A stretch of 64,000 nt of DNA, taken from NCBI RefSeq assembly GCF_030068615.1, contig NZ_JASJOC010000001.1, positions 1-64,000 on the forward strand, read 5' to 3'. Of this stretch, positions 24,203 through 33,984 are shown piece by piece. A model generated the notes under the pieces. It saw only the letters and a list, made by a program, of their open reading frames with translations. It did not search any database and was not told the DNA's origin. Both the position numbers and the translations under genes were made by a program. The first letter of the stretch is position 1; every line of letters begins with the position of its first letter. The DNA comes from Halostagnicola sp. A-GB9-2. Lineage in GTDB: Archaea > Halobacteriota > Halobacteria > Halobacteriales > Natrialbaceae.

Positions 24203-26599
24203 GTGACAGATTCGATTTCGAGACGACGCGTTCTCGCGGGAGCGCTCGCACTCGGCGTCGGCGGACTCTCGCTGTCGGCCGCGAACGACCTTCTGGAGGA
24301 CTTCGCGCCGCTGTCGGGGGACGCGTGGGAGGCGGCGGACCGAACTCTCTCGGAGTCGGTGACGAGCCCGTACGGCGAGGCAAACGTGACCACCGACAAC
24401 CACGGCGTCCCGCATATCGAGGCGGATGGCGAGGAGGCCGCCTATTTCGCCGTCGGCTACGTGCAGGGGTTCGACCGTCTCTTTCAACTCGACCTGCAGC
24501 GGCGGTCGATGCGCGGCCGACTTTCGGAAGTCGTCGGCGAAGACCTCCTCGAGGGCGACGAGTTTCACGTCTCCATGGACTTCCTCGGCGCGGCGGAGGC
24601 GACGTGGGACGAACTCGAGGACACGACGGCTGGAACGATGCTCTCGGCGTACGCCGACGGGGTTAACGCCGCGATGGAGCGCGAGGACCTTCCACTCGAG
24701 TTCCGGTTGTTGGATTATGCTCCCCGCGAGTGGACGCCCGTCGATTCGCTGTTGATGGACAAGCAGATCGCCTGGGATCTGACGGGCAATTTCGACGAAC
24801 TCCGGCGAGCAATCATCGCGGACCGTCTCGGCGAGGACGTCGTCGAGGAGCTGTTCCCTGACCGGATGGACCACGAAACGCCGATTATTCGAGGCGAAGA
24901 CGATGTCGGGATTGCATCGTCGAACGACACCACCTCCGGCGGCTTGCGTTCGGCTGGCGCGTCCGTCACGGAGTGGCTCTCCCGCTTCGAATCGCCGACG
25001 GGAGTCGGCTCGAACAGCTGGGTCGTCTCCGGCGAACACACCTCGAGCGGAACCCCAATCGTCGCGAACGATCCGCACCTCGCGTTGATGACCCCGGCGC
25101 TGTGGTACGAACAACACATCGAAACGCCCGAAGCGTCGATCCGCGGGGTGACGTTTCCCGGAATTCCGTTCGTCATTATCGGAGCCAACGCCACCGGCGC
25201 GTGGGGGTTCACCAACGTTGGTGCGGACGTCCTCGACTGTTACGAGTACGAAATAAACGAGGACGGCGACCGATACAGGTACGAGGGCGAGTGGCGCGAG
25301 TTCGAGACCCAACAACGAAATATTCCGGTTGCCGGCGGCGAGGATCGGGCGCGGACTATTCGGAAGACGATCCACGGACCCGTTATCGAGCGCGAGGGCG
25401 AGACGGTCGGCGTCGCCTGGACCGGCCTCTCGGCGACCCGGACGGCGGAGGCGATCTACGACCTCGGGCGAAGCGACGGCGTAGCGCAAGCGCTCGAGGC
25501 GTTCGAACTGTTCGACGCGCCGACTCAGAACGCGGTTTATGCGGACGCCGACGGACGAACGCTGTACGCGATGACCGGTCGGCTTCCGATCCGCAGAATC
25601 GACGCTGAGGTCGTGGACGGCAATCGGCTCTTCGACGGCTCCGCGGGCGAAGGCGAGTGGGACGGATACACGCCCTACGGGGAGTCCTCCTGGGACGGGT
25701 TCGTCCCGTTCGAGGAGAAACCGCACGTCGTCGATCCAGACGTGCTGGCGACGGCGAACCAGCGCGTCCTCGACGATCCCGACCACTACGTCGGTACCGC
25801 GTACGCGGACCCGTACCGCGGACGTCGCATCTACGACGTGCTGGACGAACGCGTCGACGACGGAGAGCCGATCGACCCGGAGGATCACCGCGATTTACAG
25901 CGGGATACCGTCGACGGCCGCGCCTCGCAACTCGTTCCCGAATTGAGCGCATCGGTCAATTCGGCTGATTCGGACGCTACTCTCTCCGATGAACTCGTTG
26001 AAGCCGCCGAACTCCTCGAGAACTGGGAATACCGAATGGACAGAGAATCGGAGGGAGCGCTCGTCTTCGCCCGCTGGCTCGATCACTTCGCGAGCGTTGT
26101 TTTCGAGCCCCAGTTCGGCGACGCCGATCTCGACGAGTCGTACTACCCGAGCGACTGGATCCTCGCGACGCTTCCCGAAGACAGCGAGTTCTTTGCGGAG
26201 ACCAGTCGGGGACGGGCGATGGTCGATGCACTCGAGGCGGCTCTCGAGGAGATCGATGACGCGGGGTGGGAGATCTACGGCGACTGGAACACGACGAGGG
26301 CGATCGAACATCCCCTCGGCGTCGAAGCCGGCTTCCTGAACTACGAGGAACTCGCCGCGGACGGCTCGAGCGCGACGGTGAAGAACTATCGCGTGGAGTC
26401 GGCGGTCGGAAGCGGGTGGCGAATGGTCGTCGAACCCGGCGGCGAAGCCACCGGAATCATCGCCGGCGGCAACTCCGGCGATTTCTTCTCGCCCCACTAC
26501 GACGACCAGTTCGAGCCCTGGGTGAACGGCGAGTACAAACCGATGGACCGAACGATCGAAGGTGACCGCGAACTCGAGTTCGTGGAGGGATCGACGTGA
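24203..26599 (+). CDS. Penicillin acylase-family (Ntn-hydrolase) enzyme, Tat-exported
   Basis: This 798-residue precursor starts at a GTG. Its twin-arginine signal (SRRRVLAGALALGVGG) has no lipobox Cys, so it is secreted. The family segments DNHGVPHIEADGEEAA and YFAVGYVQGFDRLFQLDL open the alpha chain. A spacer near 230-268 precedes the autocleavage site and the nucleophile Ser270 in VGSNSWVV. The beta chain continues with NDPHLALMTPALWYEQHI and GANATGAWGFTN. Known members hydrolyse beta-lactam or acyl-homoserine lactone amides; a halophile enzyme of this type could act on quorum signals or simple amides. Its last 4 bp overlap the next gene. Confidence 0.9.
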   Translation: MTDSISRRRVLAGALALGVGGLSLSAANDLLEDFAPLSGDAWEAADRTLSESVTSPYGEANVTTDNHGVPHIEADGEEAAYFAVGYVQGFDRLFQLDLQRRSMRGRLSEVVGEDLLEGDEFHVSMDFLGAAEATWDELEDTTAGTMLSAYADGVNAAMEREDLPLEFRLLDYAPREWTPVDSLLMDKQIAWDLTGNFDELRRAIIADRLGEDVVEELFPDRMDHETPIIRGEDDVGIASSNDTTSGGLRSAGASVTEWLSRFESPTGVGSNSWVVSGEHTSSGTPIVANDPHLALMTPALWYEQHIETPEASIRGVTFPGIPFVIIGANATGAWGFTNVGADVLDCYEYEINEDGDRYRYEGEWREFETQQRNIPVAGGEDRARTIRKTIHGPVIEREGETVGVAWTGLSATRTAEAIYDLGRSDGVAQALEAFELFDAPTQNAVYADADGRTLYAMTGRLPIRRIDAEVVDGNRLFDGSAGEGEWDGYTPYGESSWDGFVPFEEKPHVVDPDVLATANQRVLDDPDHYVGTAYADPYRGRRIYDVLDERVDDGEPIDPEDHRDLQRDTVDGRASQLVPELSASVNSADSDATLSDELVEAAELLENWEYRMDRESEGALVFARWLDHFASVVFEPQFGDADLDESYYPSDWILATLPEDSEFFAETSRGRAMVDALEAALEEIDDAGWEIYGDWNTTRAIEHPLGVEAGFLNYEELAADGSSATVKNYRVESAVGSGWRMVVEPGGEATGIIAGGNSGDFFSPHYDDQFEPWVNGEYKPMDRTIEGDRELEFVEGST

Positions 26600-26961
26600 G
26601 CGAAGCGAATCCAGCCCGAAATCGAACGAGACGGGCGCTTGAGGGACTCGAACGCGTTCGAAACGAACCCCGAATCCACGTTCTCGCGCTCGGTGTCGCC
26701 GCCATTATCGGGCTCGCCGTGGCTTCGGTACACTGGTTCGGACTCGTCCTCGGTGGGATACTCCTCGGGTTCGTTTCGCCGACGCTTCCGCGCGCGTTCG
26801 GCTACGCGATCGCGTTCGGAGCGGTCGTCTCGATCGCGTTCGTTCTCACGCTCGGGAGTTCGGCGTGGTTGCTCCTCGAGATGACCCCGATCGTGTACAT
26901 TACGGCCGGAAGCGCATTCGGCCTTCCGGCGTTCGGTTCGCTCGTCAGAGGACTCGCATAG
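26596..26961 (+). CDS. Small membrane protein coupled to the acylase gene
   Basis: 121 residues with three or four hydrophobic helices starting at about residue 33 (VLALGVAAIIGLAVASVHWF, FGYAIAFGAVVSIAFVLTL, WLLLEMTPIVYITAG). The N-terminal 30 residues are charged and face the cytoplasm. It starts at a GTG inside the end of the acylase gene (GTGA overlap), so the two are translated together. A role in acylase export, or uptake of its products, is a guess. I do not recognise the family. Confidence 0.7.
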   Translation: MSEANPARNRTRRALEGLERVRNEPRIHVLALGVAAIIGLAVASVHWFGLVLGGILLGFVSPTLPRAFGYAIAFGAVVSIAFVLTLGSSAWLLLEMTPIVYITAGSAFGLPAFGSLVRGLA

Positions 26962-27019
26962 CCGGTTGTTCGGTTCGGACGGAAAATGGGCTGTTGAACG
27001 AAACGGCTGATACCGCGCG

Positions 27020-27109
27020 TTAGTCGCGGTTGAATACGCTTTTGATTCGCGAGACGATTCCACTGTCGTCGTCACGGTCCGCGTTTCGGCCGTTTTGTTC
27101 TTTCGGCAT
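27020..27109 (-). CDS. Candidate 29-aa basic/acidic peptide
   Basis: An ATG at 27109 gives a 29-residue peptide: a charged first half (MPKEQNGRNADRDDD) and an amphipathic second half ending SRIKSVFNRD. The composition is typical of haloarchaeal proteins, and the frame ends in TAA. Short peptides with a charged start and a (S)RIKS-F tail occur in haloarchaea as far as I recall, but no search was run. It stands alone between a membrane protein gene and an aldo/keto reductase gene. Confidence 0.45.
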   Translation of the reverse strand: MPKEQNGRNADRDDDSGIVSRIKSVFNRD

Positions 27110-27214
27110 GTATCGGCATAGAACCCTTTTCACAAAAAGCTGTGTCATCAAACAACACGCTGATTCTCTGTCAGAGGGAGTACTGTTTTTCCCTCGCCCG
27201 CCGTAGCCCGACTC

Positions 27215-28189
27215 ATGAAGTACACGACACTCGGCGAGACGGGAATGGAAGTCAGCCGGCTCTGTCTGGGCTGTATGAGTTTCGGCTCGAGCGACTGGCG
27301 AGAGTGGGTCCTCGAGGAGGAACAGAGCCACGAGATAATCGACCGTGCGATCGATCTGGGTATCAACTTCTTCGATACCGCGAACATGTACTCGTACGGC
27401 GAATCCGAACGAATTCTCGGCGACGCACTCGAGGGCCACCGCGAGGAGTCGGTTGTCGCGACGAAAGGGTACTTCCAGATGCGCGAGGACGACCCGTTCT
27501 CGGGCGGACTCTCGCGAAAGGCCATCGAACAGGAACTCAACGCCAGCCGGGAGCGCCTCGGCATGGAGACGATCGACCTCTACCAGATCCATCGCTGGGA
27601 CGACGAGACGCCGATCGAGACGACGATGAGGGCGCTCGACGACGCGGTTCGGCGCGAGAAGGTTCGGTACCTCGGCGCTTCGTCGATGTGGGCCCACCAG
27701 TTCGCCGAAACGTTGCACGCGAGCGACCGGCTGGGTCTCGATCGGTTCGTCACGATGCAGAATCACTACAATCTCGTCTACCGCGAGGAAGAGCGGGAGA
27801 TGCTTCCGCTCTGTGAGAACGAAAACGTCGGCGTCCTCCCGTGGTCCCCGCTCGCACGCGGGTACCTCACGCGACCCCACGAGGACGTCGACGCGACTAC
27901 TCGCGGCGAGACCGAGGAGCACCTCTACGATCACCCCTACCGCGACGGCGGTGGACCGACCATCAACGAGCGGGTCGCGGAACTCGCCGACGAAAAGGGC
28001 GTAACAATGGCTCAAATCTCGTTAGCCTGGTTGCTCCACAAAGACCGGGTCGACGCGCCGATCATCGGGACGACCAGCGTCGAACACCTGGAGCAAGCCG
28101 TCGAAGCGCTCGAGATCTCGCTTTCCTCGTCCGATCTCGAGTGGCTCGAAGAACCCTACGAGCCTGTGCCCGTCTCCGGCCACTCCTAA
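27215..28189 (+). CDS. Aldo/keto reductase
   Basis: A 324-residue (beta/alpha)8 oxidoreductase using NADPH. The catalytic tetrad is visible as Asp54 and Tyr59 (FFDTANMYSYGE), Lys84 (VATKGYF) and His126 (YQIHRWD). Cofactor-binding residues lie near the C-terminus (IIGTTSVEHLEQAVEAL). The length and motifs match the AKR11/12-like group of bacterial general-stress reductases. It probably reduces aldehydes or sugars; the substrate is unclear. It has its own promoter region and no coupled gene. Confidence 0.9.
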   Translation: MKYTTLGETGMEVSRLCLGCMSFGSSDWREWVLEEEQSHEIIDRAIDLGINFFDTANMYSYGESERILGDALEGHREESVVATKGYFQMREDDPFSGGLSRKAIEQELNASRERLGMETIDLYQIHRWDDETPIETTMRALDDAVRREKVRYLGASSMWAHQFAETLHASDRLGLDRFVTMQNHYNLVYREEEREMLPLCENENVGVLPWSPLARGYLTRPHEDVDATTRGETEEHLYDHPYRDGGGPTINERVAELADEKGVTMAQISLAWLLHKDRVDAPIIGTTSVEHLEQAVEALEISLSSSDLEWLEEPYEPVPVSGHS

Positions 28190-28263
28190 AATTGTTCCCA
28201 GAGCCGTCTAAATGCCGGATATCTGCAGAATCGGTACTTCGACGCCTCTCGCAGGGTGATACC

Positions 28264-28269
28264 AATATA
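28264..28269 (+). promoter_or_regulatory. TATA element of the 28293 gene
   Basis: AATATA is centred 27 nt before the ATG at 28293, consistent with a leaderless transcript and with that start. Confidence 0.45.
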
Positions 28270-28292
28270 CCGTTGGGCGACGTAGGAGTCCT

Positions 28293-28805
28293 ATGAGTAC
28301 TCCGGTAAAACGATTTCTCGTGATGCTCGGCGGTTCAGTCGTCGGTGCCGCGGTCCTCACCGTGTTTCTCGCACCGGAAAACGCCGTGATGGCGATCGCG
28401 ACCTTCGCAGTCATCATGATTGGCGGAGCGACCCTGTCGTATGTGATCGGATTCCTTGGAACGTCCTGGGACGACACCGCCTACACGGAATACGATGAAG
28501 CCGGCGAGGCACCGGAAGATCACACTGCGGCGGCCCAGACCGACGCCGAGGAGTTTCAATGGATGATCCGTGAGGGGATCGGTGTGGCGATCGCATCGCT
28601 GTTCGGGCTCCTCCTGTTAGCGGTGTTCATGCTCGAGGAGACACGGATCGCGTCCTCGCCCGGCTTCACGACCGGAAATATCGAAACGCTAACGCTCATC
28701 GCCGTGCTCGCGGTGGCCCTGGTGGTCGTCGGCCTCTGGAGCTGGCGCGGAACGCCAGACGATAGCGGATCGACGTCTCGAGACGCCGATGATACTCGCC
28801 GCTAG
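28293..28805 (+). CDS. Four-helix membrane protein of unknown function
   Basis: 170 residues. Hydrophobic helices lie at about 8-27, 30-54, 95-115 and 130-150, and an acidic loop of 40 residues (with YTEYDEAGEAPEDH) separates the pairs. The C-terminal tail is a Ser/Asp/Arg linker. I do not recognise the family; it looks like a haloarchaeal membrane protein of the type found in single species groups. It converges with ureF, overlapping its stop by 4 bp. Confidence 0.7.
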   Translation: MSTPVKRFLVMLGGSVVGAAVLTVFLAPENAVMAIATFAVIMIGGATLSYVIGFLGTSWDDTAYTEYDEAGEAPEDHTAAAQTDAEEFQWMIREGIGVAIASLFGLLLLAVFMLEETRIASSPGFTTGNIETLTLIAVLAVALVVVGLWSWRGTPDDSGSTSRDADDTRR

Positions 28806-29539
28806 CTCATGAACAAGCGCCGCCCGGCGCGCTCGTGGCGCATCCCCATTATCTCGGTGAGCGGCGCGAACGAAGCCATCGCAGAGATTTCGTCGTCAAC
28901 GTGTCGCTCGCAGATTTCCGAGACGATCGGAAGGAGGTCGGCCAGTATCGCCTGAATATCGGTGTGACTGAACCGGCCCAGACGCTGTGTCGCACCGAGG
29001 ACGCCGGTGACGAACGAGTACGCTTGTGCGAGACAACCCTCGAGCCTCGACAATCCGCTTTGTTGGGCGACGACGCCGAACACGACCGGATAGTGACCGG
29101 GCGTCTCGCCGAGGTCGATCGCCTCGGCGTAGACCCGCTCGAACGACCGCTCACCGCTCCCTGAATCAGTCGACTCATCCGTTCGAATTCGATCCCCGTC
29201 GACGAGCACGAGCTCGGACAGCTGTCTGCCCGCTTTGGTCGAACTCTCGCGGAACTCTTCGGCCATCGTCACGGCGTGGAGGCGCTCGTCGACGGAGACG
29301 AGCGCGTCGAAATCTTCGTCGTCGCACGCTTCGTGTGCCCTCGCTACCGCAACGGTTTCACAGGGACCGACGATCCGCTCGAGATAACCCCTGATGATCG
29401 CCTGTAGCTCGTCGGCGTCTTCGATGCGGTCTTCGTTGAGATACTGTTCGAGACCGTAGGACGCGGTATAGCCCCCGATCGGCAGGAACGAGTCCGAGAG
29501 ACGGAGCGCGGTCAGGAAGGGGGCTGGCTCAGTCGCCAT
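28802..29539 (-). CDS. ureF: Urease accessory protein UreF
   Basis: A 245-residue helical protein. The N-terminus LTALRLSDSFLPIGGYTASYGLEQYL is the UreF signature (shortened: SDSFLPIGGYTASYG). Other family segments are GHYPVVFGVVAQQSGL and a C-terminal helix ending in a conserved region. It forms the UreD-UreF-UreG complex that inserts nickel into apo-urease. It is the last gene of the leftward ure operon. The ATG at 29539 lies inside the end of ureE (11-bp overlap), coupling the two. Confidence 0.93.
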   Translation of the reverse strand: MATEPAPFLTALRLSDSFLPIGGYTASYGLEQYLNEDRIEDADELQAIIRGYLERIVGPCETVAVARAHEACDDEDFDALVSVDERLHAVTMAEEFRESSTKAGRQLSELVLVDGDRIRTDESTDSGSGERSFERVYAEAIDLGETPGHYPVVFGVVAQQSGLSRLEGCLAQAYSFVTGVLGATQRLGRFSHTDIQAILADLLPIVSEICERHVDDEISAMASFAPLTEIMGMRHERAGRRLFMS

Positions 29540-30143
29540 GGTGGTCGTGGCCGTGATCGTGTCCGTCGCCCTCGTGAGAATGGTGATGAGTGTGACCCGA
29601 ATCGTCCTCGTGAGTATGCTCGTGGTCGAAACTCCCGCCACCGGCAGGCTCCGCGTCGAGATCGGTCACGAACAGCTCCGCGTCGACGGTTACCTCCCGA
29701 ACGGTCGACCCGGGAACGACGTCGACGACGACCCGTTCGACGATATGGCGGTCGGCCTCGAGCGGGACGTAGACGGCTCCGTCGTCGATTGCGAGATCCC
29801 AGTGTTGATTCCCGACGCGGTGGCCGAGTTCGACGGCCGCCTCGAGCGATTCCGCCGTCGGTTCCGGTAGTTCGACCGCGAGCGCCTCGAGCGGTTCGAA
29901 CGCGACGACGATCATTCGCTCGTCCTCGAGGACCAACACGTCGCCGATCGACAACGCCGGCGTATCGAGAACGATGCCCACGTCGGTTCCGGCGTCGGTC
30001 GTCGTTCGGAACCGTGATCGCTGTCGCCGGTCCGCATCGATCACGACTCGCTCGAGCGTCCCGTTTTTCGCGTGGCGTTCTCGCTCGCGGTCGAGCTCGT
30101 CGTCGGCGTGGACGTTTCCGAGGACGCCGTCGATTTGCTTCAT
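29529..30143 (-). CDS. ureE: Urease accessory protein UreE (nickel metallochaperone)
   Basis: A 204-residue protein. The peptide-binding domain comes first, then the metal-binding domain with the conserved GHRVGNQHWDL. The C-terminus is very rich in His with Asp/Gly (HDHGHDHH and HTHHHSHEG), which stores or hands over Ni2+. UreE delivers nickel to the UreG-UreF-UreD complex. The ATG at 30143 shares its first base with the last base of the ureD stop (1-bp overlap), a tight coupling. Confidence 0.94.
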   Translation of the reverse strand: MKQIDGVLGNVHADDELDRERERHAKNGTLERVVIDADRRQRSRFRTTTDAGTDVGIVLDTPALSIGDVLVLEDERMIVVAFEPLEALAVELPEPTAESLEAAVELGHRVGNQHWDLAIDDGAVYVPLEADRHIVERVVVDVVPGSTVREVTVDAELFVTDLDAEPAGGGSFDHEHTHEDDSGHTHHHSHEGDGHDHGHDHHGD

Positions 30144-31156
30144 TAGTACCTCCGGTCGGCTGGAATGCCGACCTCGAAGAACGCCAGTCTCGTCTCGTCC
30201 CACGCGTCTCGGATTGCGTTCGTCACGTCGAGTTGGCGGTAGCCGAGAACTCGGACGACGACGCCGACCTCGTGTGGGAGCGTCGAAACCCCGACGAGCG
30301 TGGAATCGAGCGCGTCTCCCCGCCCTTCGGTCTCGTCCGCCCTCATCGATTTTTCGCGGCGCGGTTGGGCTTCGCCTCGAGGTGTTTCCTCGAGTCGATC
30401 GTGAATCCGATCGGTCAACGCCTCCGAATCGCGGTCGGGAGCGAACACGTACAAGGAGCCGATCACGTCGTACTCGCCGACGCTAGTCGAATCCCGCGGG
30501 TCGCGTTCGTCCGGCCGAATGTCGACCGTGTCGGCACAGACTAATTTGCCGTCGTGTTCGGCTTCGACTCGAGCGTGGTAGTGATCGAAGTCGAACGACT
30601 CGTGCTCGCTCAGGCCGTCGGGAACGAGGACGTCGCCGACGAGCACGATCGCGTCGTCCTCGAGATCCACGCGAACCGTCTGCAGACATCGTGCATCCTC
30701 GTTGACGATCGTTGGGCCCGGGACGTACTCGAGGTAACTCCCGGACTTGGCCTCGAGCGTCGCGTCCAGGTGGGCGTAGTTCGCTCGCATACTGTGGACC
30801 TTCGTCGCGCTCTGGGTGGTAACGTTCGCCCGCGCACCCGATCGGGCATCTATCTCCATCCGATGACGATCTCCCTGCGCGACGCCGCCCGTCGGTTCCT
30901 GTGCGATGAGCGTCGTGAGCCCCGGTACCGGGTCGGTTTCTAGCGTTCCCGTCAGGTGGTACGGAACGATGACGTGATCCCGGACGAGGCGAGTTTGATT
31001 ATTGGTTCCCGCGCGTGCGAGGGTCGCCTCGAGCAGGCCGTTCTTTCCCGGTCCGCCAGCAGGGGCTTGCTCGAGCGACTCTTCGGCGTAGGACTCGAAG
31101 GCGGGCGGGAGCGCCGGAAATCGGCCTCGACGCGACTCCTTCGCACCCGTACTCAC
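30143..31156 (-). CDS. ureD: Urease accessory protein UreD/UreH
   Basis: A 337-residue beta-rich scaffold protein. Family segments are [16 protein letters not shown] (near residues 90-105), [11 protein letters not shown], and [15 protein letters not shown]. It binds apo-urease and carries UreF and UreG. It overlaps ureG by 4 bp and ureE by 1 bp. The 40-residue Pro/Glu-rich N-terminal extension before LEATLARAG is longer than in bacterial UreD. Confidence 0.92.
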   Translation of the reverse strand: MSTGAKESRRGRFPALPPAFESYAEESLEQAPAGGPGKNGLLEATLARAGTNNQTRLVRDHVIVPYHLTGTLETDPVPGLTTLIAQEPTGGVAQGDRHRMEIDARSGARANVTTQSATKVHSMRANYAHLDATLEAKSGSYLEYVPGPTIVNEDARCLQTVRVDLEDDAIVLVGDVLVPDGLSEHESFDFDHYHARVEAEHDGKLVCADTVDIRPDERDPRDSTSVGEYDVIGSLYVFAPDRDSEALTDRIHDRLEETPRGEAQPRREKSMRADETEGRGDALDSTLVGVSTLPHEVGVVVRVLGYRQLDVTNAIRDAWDETRLAFFEVGIPADRRY

Positions 31157-31773
31157 GCGAACAGCACCTCGCGTTCGACGTGCTCGAGCACGTCGTCGAT
31201 CCCCTCTCCGGCTTTGCAGTTGGTGAAGACGAAGGGGTCGTCCCCGCGGACGGCTCCCGCGTCGCGTTCGATCACGTCGAGGTCTGCGTCGACGTGAGGG
31301 GCCAGGTCCGTCTTGTTGACGATTAGCAGGTCGGCCTGGGTGACGCCCGGACCGCGCTTTCGGGGGATGTCCTCGCCCTCCGCGACGCTGATCACGAAGA
31401 CGAAGTAATCCGCCAGTTCGGGGTTAAACGTTGCGGCGAGATTGTCGCCGCCGCTCTCGACGATCACTACGTCCAGTTCCGGATGGGACTCGGTGAACTC
31501 GTCGATCGCCGCGAGGTTCATCGACGGATCCTCGCGAATCCCCGTGTGCGGACAGGCACCGGTTTCGACGCCGTCAACGAGGTCCTCGGGGATCATGTCC
31601 GCGAACGACTCCCTGAACACGTCCGCGTCCTCCTGGGTCATAATGTCGTTCGCGATGACGCCGACCTCGTAGTCGCGCTCGACGAGCGCCGGGACGAGAT
31701 GTCTCACGAGTGCGGTCTTTCCGGAGCCGACGGGCCCGCCGATACCGATCTTCGCGACGTCTCGGTACCCCAT
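31153..31773 (-). CDS. ureG: Urease accessory GTPase UreG
   Basis: This 206-residue SIMIBI GTPase powers nickel insertion. The P-loop is [15 protein letters not shown] near the N-terminus, the CPH metal motif is [13 protein letters not shown], the Walker B region follows ([15 protein letters not shown]), and the base-specificity motif is [11 protein letters not shown]. The start overlaps the ureA stop by 1 bp. All motifs are intact. Confidence 0.96.
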   Translation of the reverse strand: MGYRDVAKIGIGGPVGSGKTALVRHLVPALVERDYEVGVIANDIMTQEDADVFRESFADMIPEDLVDGVETGACPHTGIREDPSMNLAAIDEFTESHPELDVVIVESGGDNLAATFNPELADYFVFVISVAEGEDIPRKRGPGVTQADLLIVNKTDLAPHVDADLDVIERDAGAVRGDDPFVFTNCKAGEGIDDVLEHVEREVLFA

Positions 31774-32159
31774 TATTCGACCTCCGTTCGTTCGGTTGCC
31801 TCGAGGTCGTCCGGGTCCTCAAGGTCGTCCAACTCTTCGAGCTGCTCGCGCGTATCCGCCCGAATCGGGTCGTGGATCGTGACGAGTTTCGTCCCGTCCG
31901 GGAAGACGGGTTCGATCTGGACCATGTCGACCATCTCCGGAACGCCGTCCATCACGTCCTCGCGGGTGAGTAACTGCGTCGCTTCGGCGCGGATCTGAGA
32001 GACCGATTTTCCGTCTCGAGCGCGTTCACAGACCCAATCTGAGACGTACGCGACCGTTTCGGGATGGTTTAGCTTCACGCCCCGATTTTTTCGTCGGCGG
32101 GCGAGTTCTGCGGCCATGAAGACGGTGAGTCGTTCCATCTCCTTGGGCGAGAGCATCAT
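31773..32159 (-). CDS. ureA: Urease gamma subunit UreA
   Basis: A 128-residue structural subunit. Its N-terminal segment [21 protein letters not shown] and the following [16 protein letters not shown] (shortened) are diagnostic of the gamma subunit, and the core ends near [16 protein letters not shown]. The C-terminal 35 residues are a Glu/Asp-rich extension not found in bacterial UreA, as often in halophiles. Genes are ordered ureB-ureC-ureA rather than the common bacterial ureA-B-C. A 118-bp gap separates it from ureC. Confidence 0.95.
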   Translation of the reverse strand: MMLSPKEMERLTVFMAAELARRRKNRGVKLNHPETVAYVSDWVCERARDGKSVSQIRAEATQLLTREDVMDGVPEMVDMVQIEPVFPDGTKLVTIHDPIRADTREQLEELDDLEDPDDLEATERTEVE

Positions 32160-32277
32160 CTGTCGGTCACCTCGAGAGCGGTCGCCGTTCGTCCGTGTGA
32201 GACGATCTCTCCGACGGCGTTGATAGATCGCGTTCGTCGGCTCCTCCGTGTCGTTGTAGTATCGTTCATAAATCGTC

Positions 32278-33984
32278 TTAGAGCATGTATCGCTGTGCGA
32301 GCGGGACTTCTTCTGCGGGTTCGCAGGTGACGTGTTCGCCGTCGATAGACACTTCGAACGTCTGTGCGTCGATGTCGATATCGTCGGGACAGCGGTCGTT
32401 TCGAACCATATCGGCTTTGCGAACCGAGCGCGTTCCGCTGACCGGCCGAACCGGCGTTTTCAGGTCGTAAGCTTCCCCGACGCCGTTTTCGGCGGCGGCC
32501 TCGCTGACGAACGAGATCGACAACGCCTGCTTCGCTCGTCCCTGTGCGCCGGCGCGTTCGCGGCCGATAATCGGCTCGCAGGTCATCAGCGAGCCGTTCG
32601 CTTCGCCCATTTGCGACCAGACGGGGAACCCGCCCTTGATGACCGCCTTCGGTTTGATCCCGAAGAACGCGGGGTCCCAGAGGGCGATGTCGGCCAGCTT
32701 TCCGGGCTCGAGCGAGCCGACGTAGTCGTCGATGCCGGCCGTGATCGCTGAATTGATCGTGTACTTGGCGACGTAGCGTTTGATCCGTGCGTTATCGGCA
32801 TCGGTTCCCTCGTCCGCAGGAAGCGGACCGCGCTGGTTTTTCATCTTGTGGGCCGTTTGCCAGGTTCGGCTGATGAGCTCCGCCATCCGCCCCATCGCCT
32901 GGGAGTCGGTCGTCATCATGCTGATCGCACCCGTATCGTGGAGGACGTCCTCCGCGCCGAGGGTTTCGGCGCGAATCCGCGACTCGGCGAAGGCGACGTC
33001 CTCGGGAACGTCGGGATTGAGATGATGGCAGACCATCACCATGTCGAGGTGCTCGTCGAACGTGTTCTCCGTGTACGGCATCGACGGGTTGGTTGAGGAG
33101 GGGAGCATGTGCTCGTGGCCGACCAACTCGAGCACGTCGGGGGCGTGGCCGCCGCCAGCGCCCTCGATGTGGAACGTGTGGATCGCGCGCCCGTCGATGG
33201 CGTCGAACGTCTCCTCGACGAATCCAGATTCGTTGAGCGTGTCCGTGTGGATACAGACCTGGACGTCTTCGTCGTCGGCAACCTCGAGGCAGGTGTCGAT
33301 CGCGGCGGGCGTCGAGCCCCAGTCCTCGTGGAGTTTGAGCCCGCAGGCACCGGCCTCGACTTGCTCGTAAAGCGCTTCCGGACGACTGCTGTTGCCCTTG
33401 CCGTAGAAGCCGACGTTCATCGGCCACTCCTCCGCGGCCTGCAGGAACCGCTGGATGTTCCGCGGTCCGGGCGTACAGGTCGTCGCTCCGCCGCCGAAAC
33501 CGCCCCCGAGCATCGTGGTGACGCCCGATCCGAGCCCGTGTTCGACGAGTTGCGGGCTGTTGAAGTGAACGTGAATGTCGAGCGCACCGGCAGTCGCGAT
33601 CAGCCCGTCGGCCGGAATCGTGTCGGTACTCGGGCCGATGACCATGTCGACCCCGTCCATCGTATCGGGGTTGCCTGCCTTCCCGACGCCGACGATTTCG
33701 CCGTCGCGAACGCCGATGTCTCCCTTGCAGATTCCCAAAATCGGGTCGATGATGACGACGTTCGTGAACGCCCAATCGAGCGTTCCGTCGGCCTGGGTCG
33801 TTCCCGACTGCATTCCCATGCCGTCACGCATCGTCTTTCCGCCGCCGAAGACCGCCTCCTCGCCGGGAACGCCGTAGTCGGTCTCGATCTCCGCGAGCAG
33901 ATTCGTATCGCCGAGTCTGACCCGGTCGCCTTCCGTCGCTCCGAACAAGTCGGTGTACTCCCGGCGGGGCATCTCTCGAGTCAT
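32278..33984 (-). CDS. ureC: Urease alpha (catalytic) subunit UreC
   Basis: This 568-residue amidohydrolase hydrolyses urea to ammonia and carbamate at a binuclear nickel site. All ligands are visible: His138 and His140 (HVH), Lys217 to be carbamylated (LKLHEDW), His246 (IHTDT), His272 ([10 protein letters not shown]) and Asp361 (TTDSQAM). The active-site flap has Cys319-His320 (VCHHLNP). The start overlaps the ureB stop by 4 bp (ATGA). The length matches that of bacterial UreC, and nothing essential is missing, so the enzyme should be active if nickel is supplied. Confidence 0.97.
   Translation of the reverse strand: MTREMPRREYTDLFGATEGDRVRLGDTNLLAEIETDYGVPGEEAVFGGGKTMRDGMGMQSGTTQADGTLDWAFTNVVIIDPILGICKGDIGVRDGEIVGVGKAGNPDTMDGVDMVIGPSTDTIPADGLIATAGALDIHVHFNSPQLVEHGLGSGVTTMLGGGFGGGATTCTPGPRNIQRFLQAAEEWPMNVGFYGKGNSSRPEALYEQVEAGACGLKLHEDWGSTPAAIDTCLEVADDEDVQVCIHTDTLNESGFVEETFDAIDGRAIHTFHIEGAGGGHAPDVLELVGHEHMLPSSTNPSMPYTENTFDEHLDMVMVCHHLNPDVPEDVAFAESRIRAETLGAEDVLHDTGAISMMTTDSQAMGRMAELISRTWQTAHKMKNQRGPLPADEGTDADNARIKRYVAKYTINSAITAGIDDYVGSLEPGKLADIALWDPAFFGIKPKAVIKGGFPVWSQMGEANGSLMTCEPIIGRERAGAQGRAKQALSISFVSEAAAENGVGEAYDLKTPVRPVSGTRSVRKADMVRNDRCPDDIDIDAQTFEVSIDGEHVTCEPAEEVPLAQRYML

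Noticed and set aside
24188-25888. Long reverse-strand frame of 566 codons opposite the acylase gene
   Set aside because: It mirrors the GC-rich third positions of the acylase gene, shows no family motif, and the plus-strand gene has clear catalytic motifs. Such antisense frames are common in GC-rich genomes.
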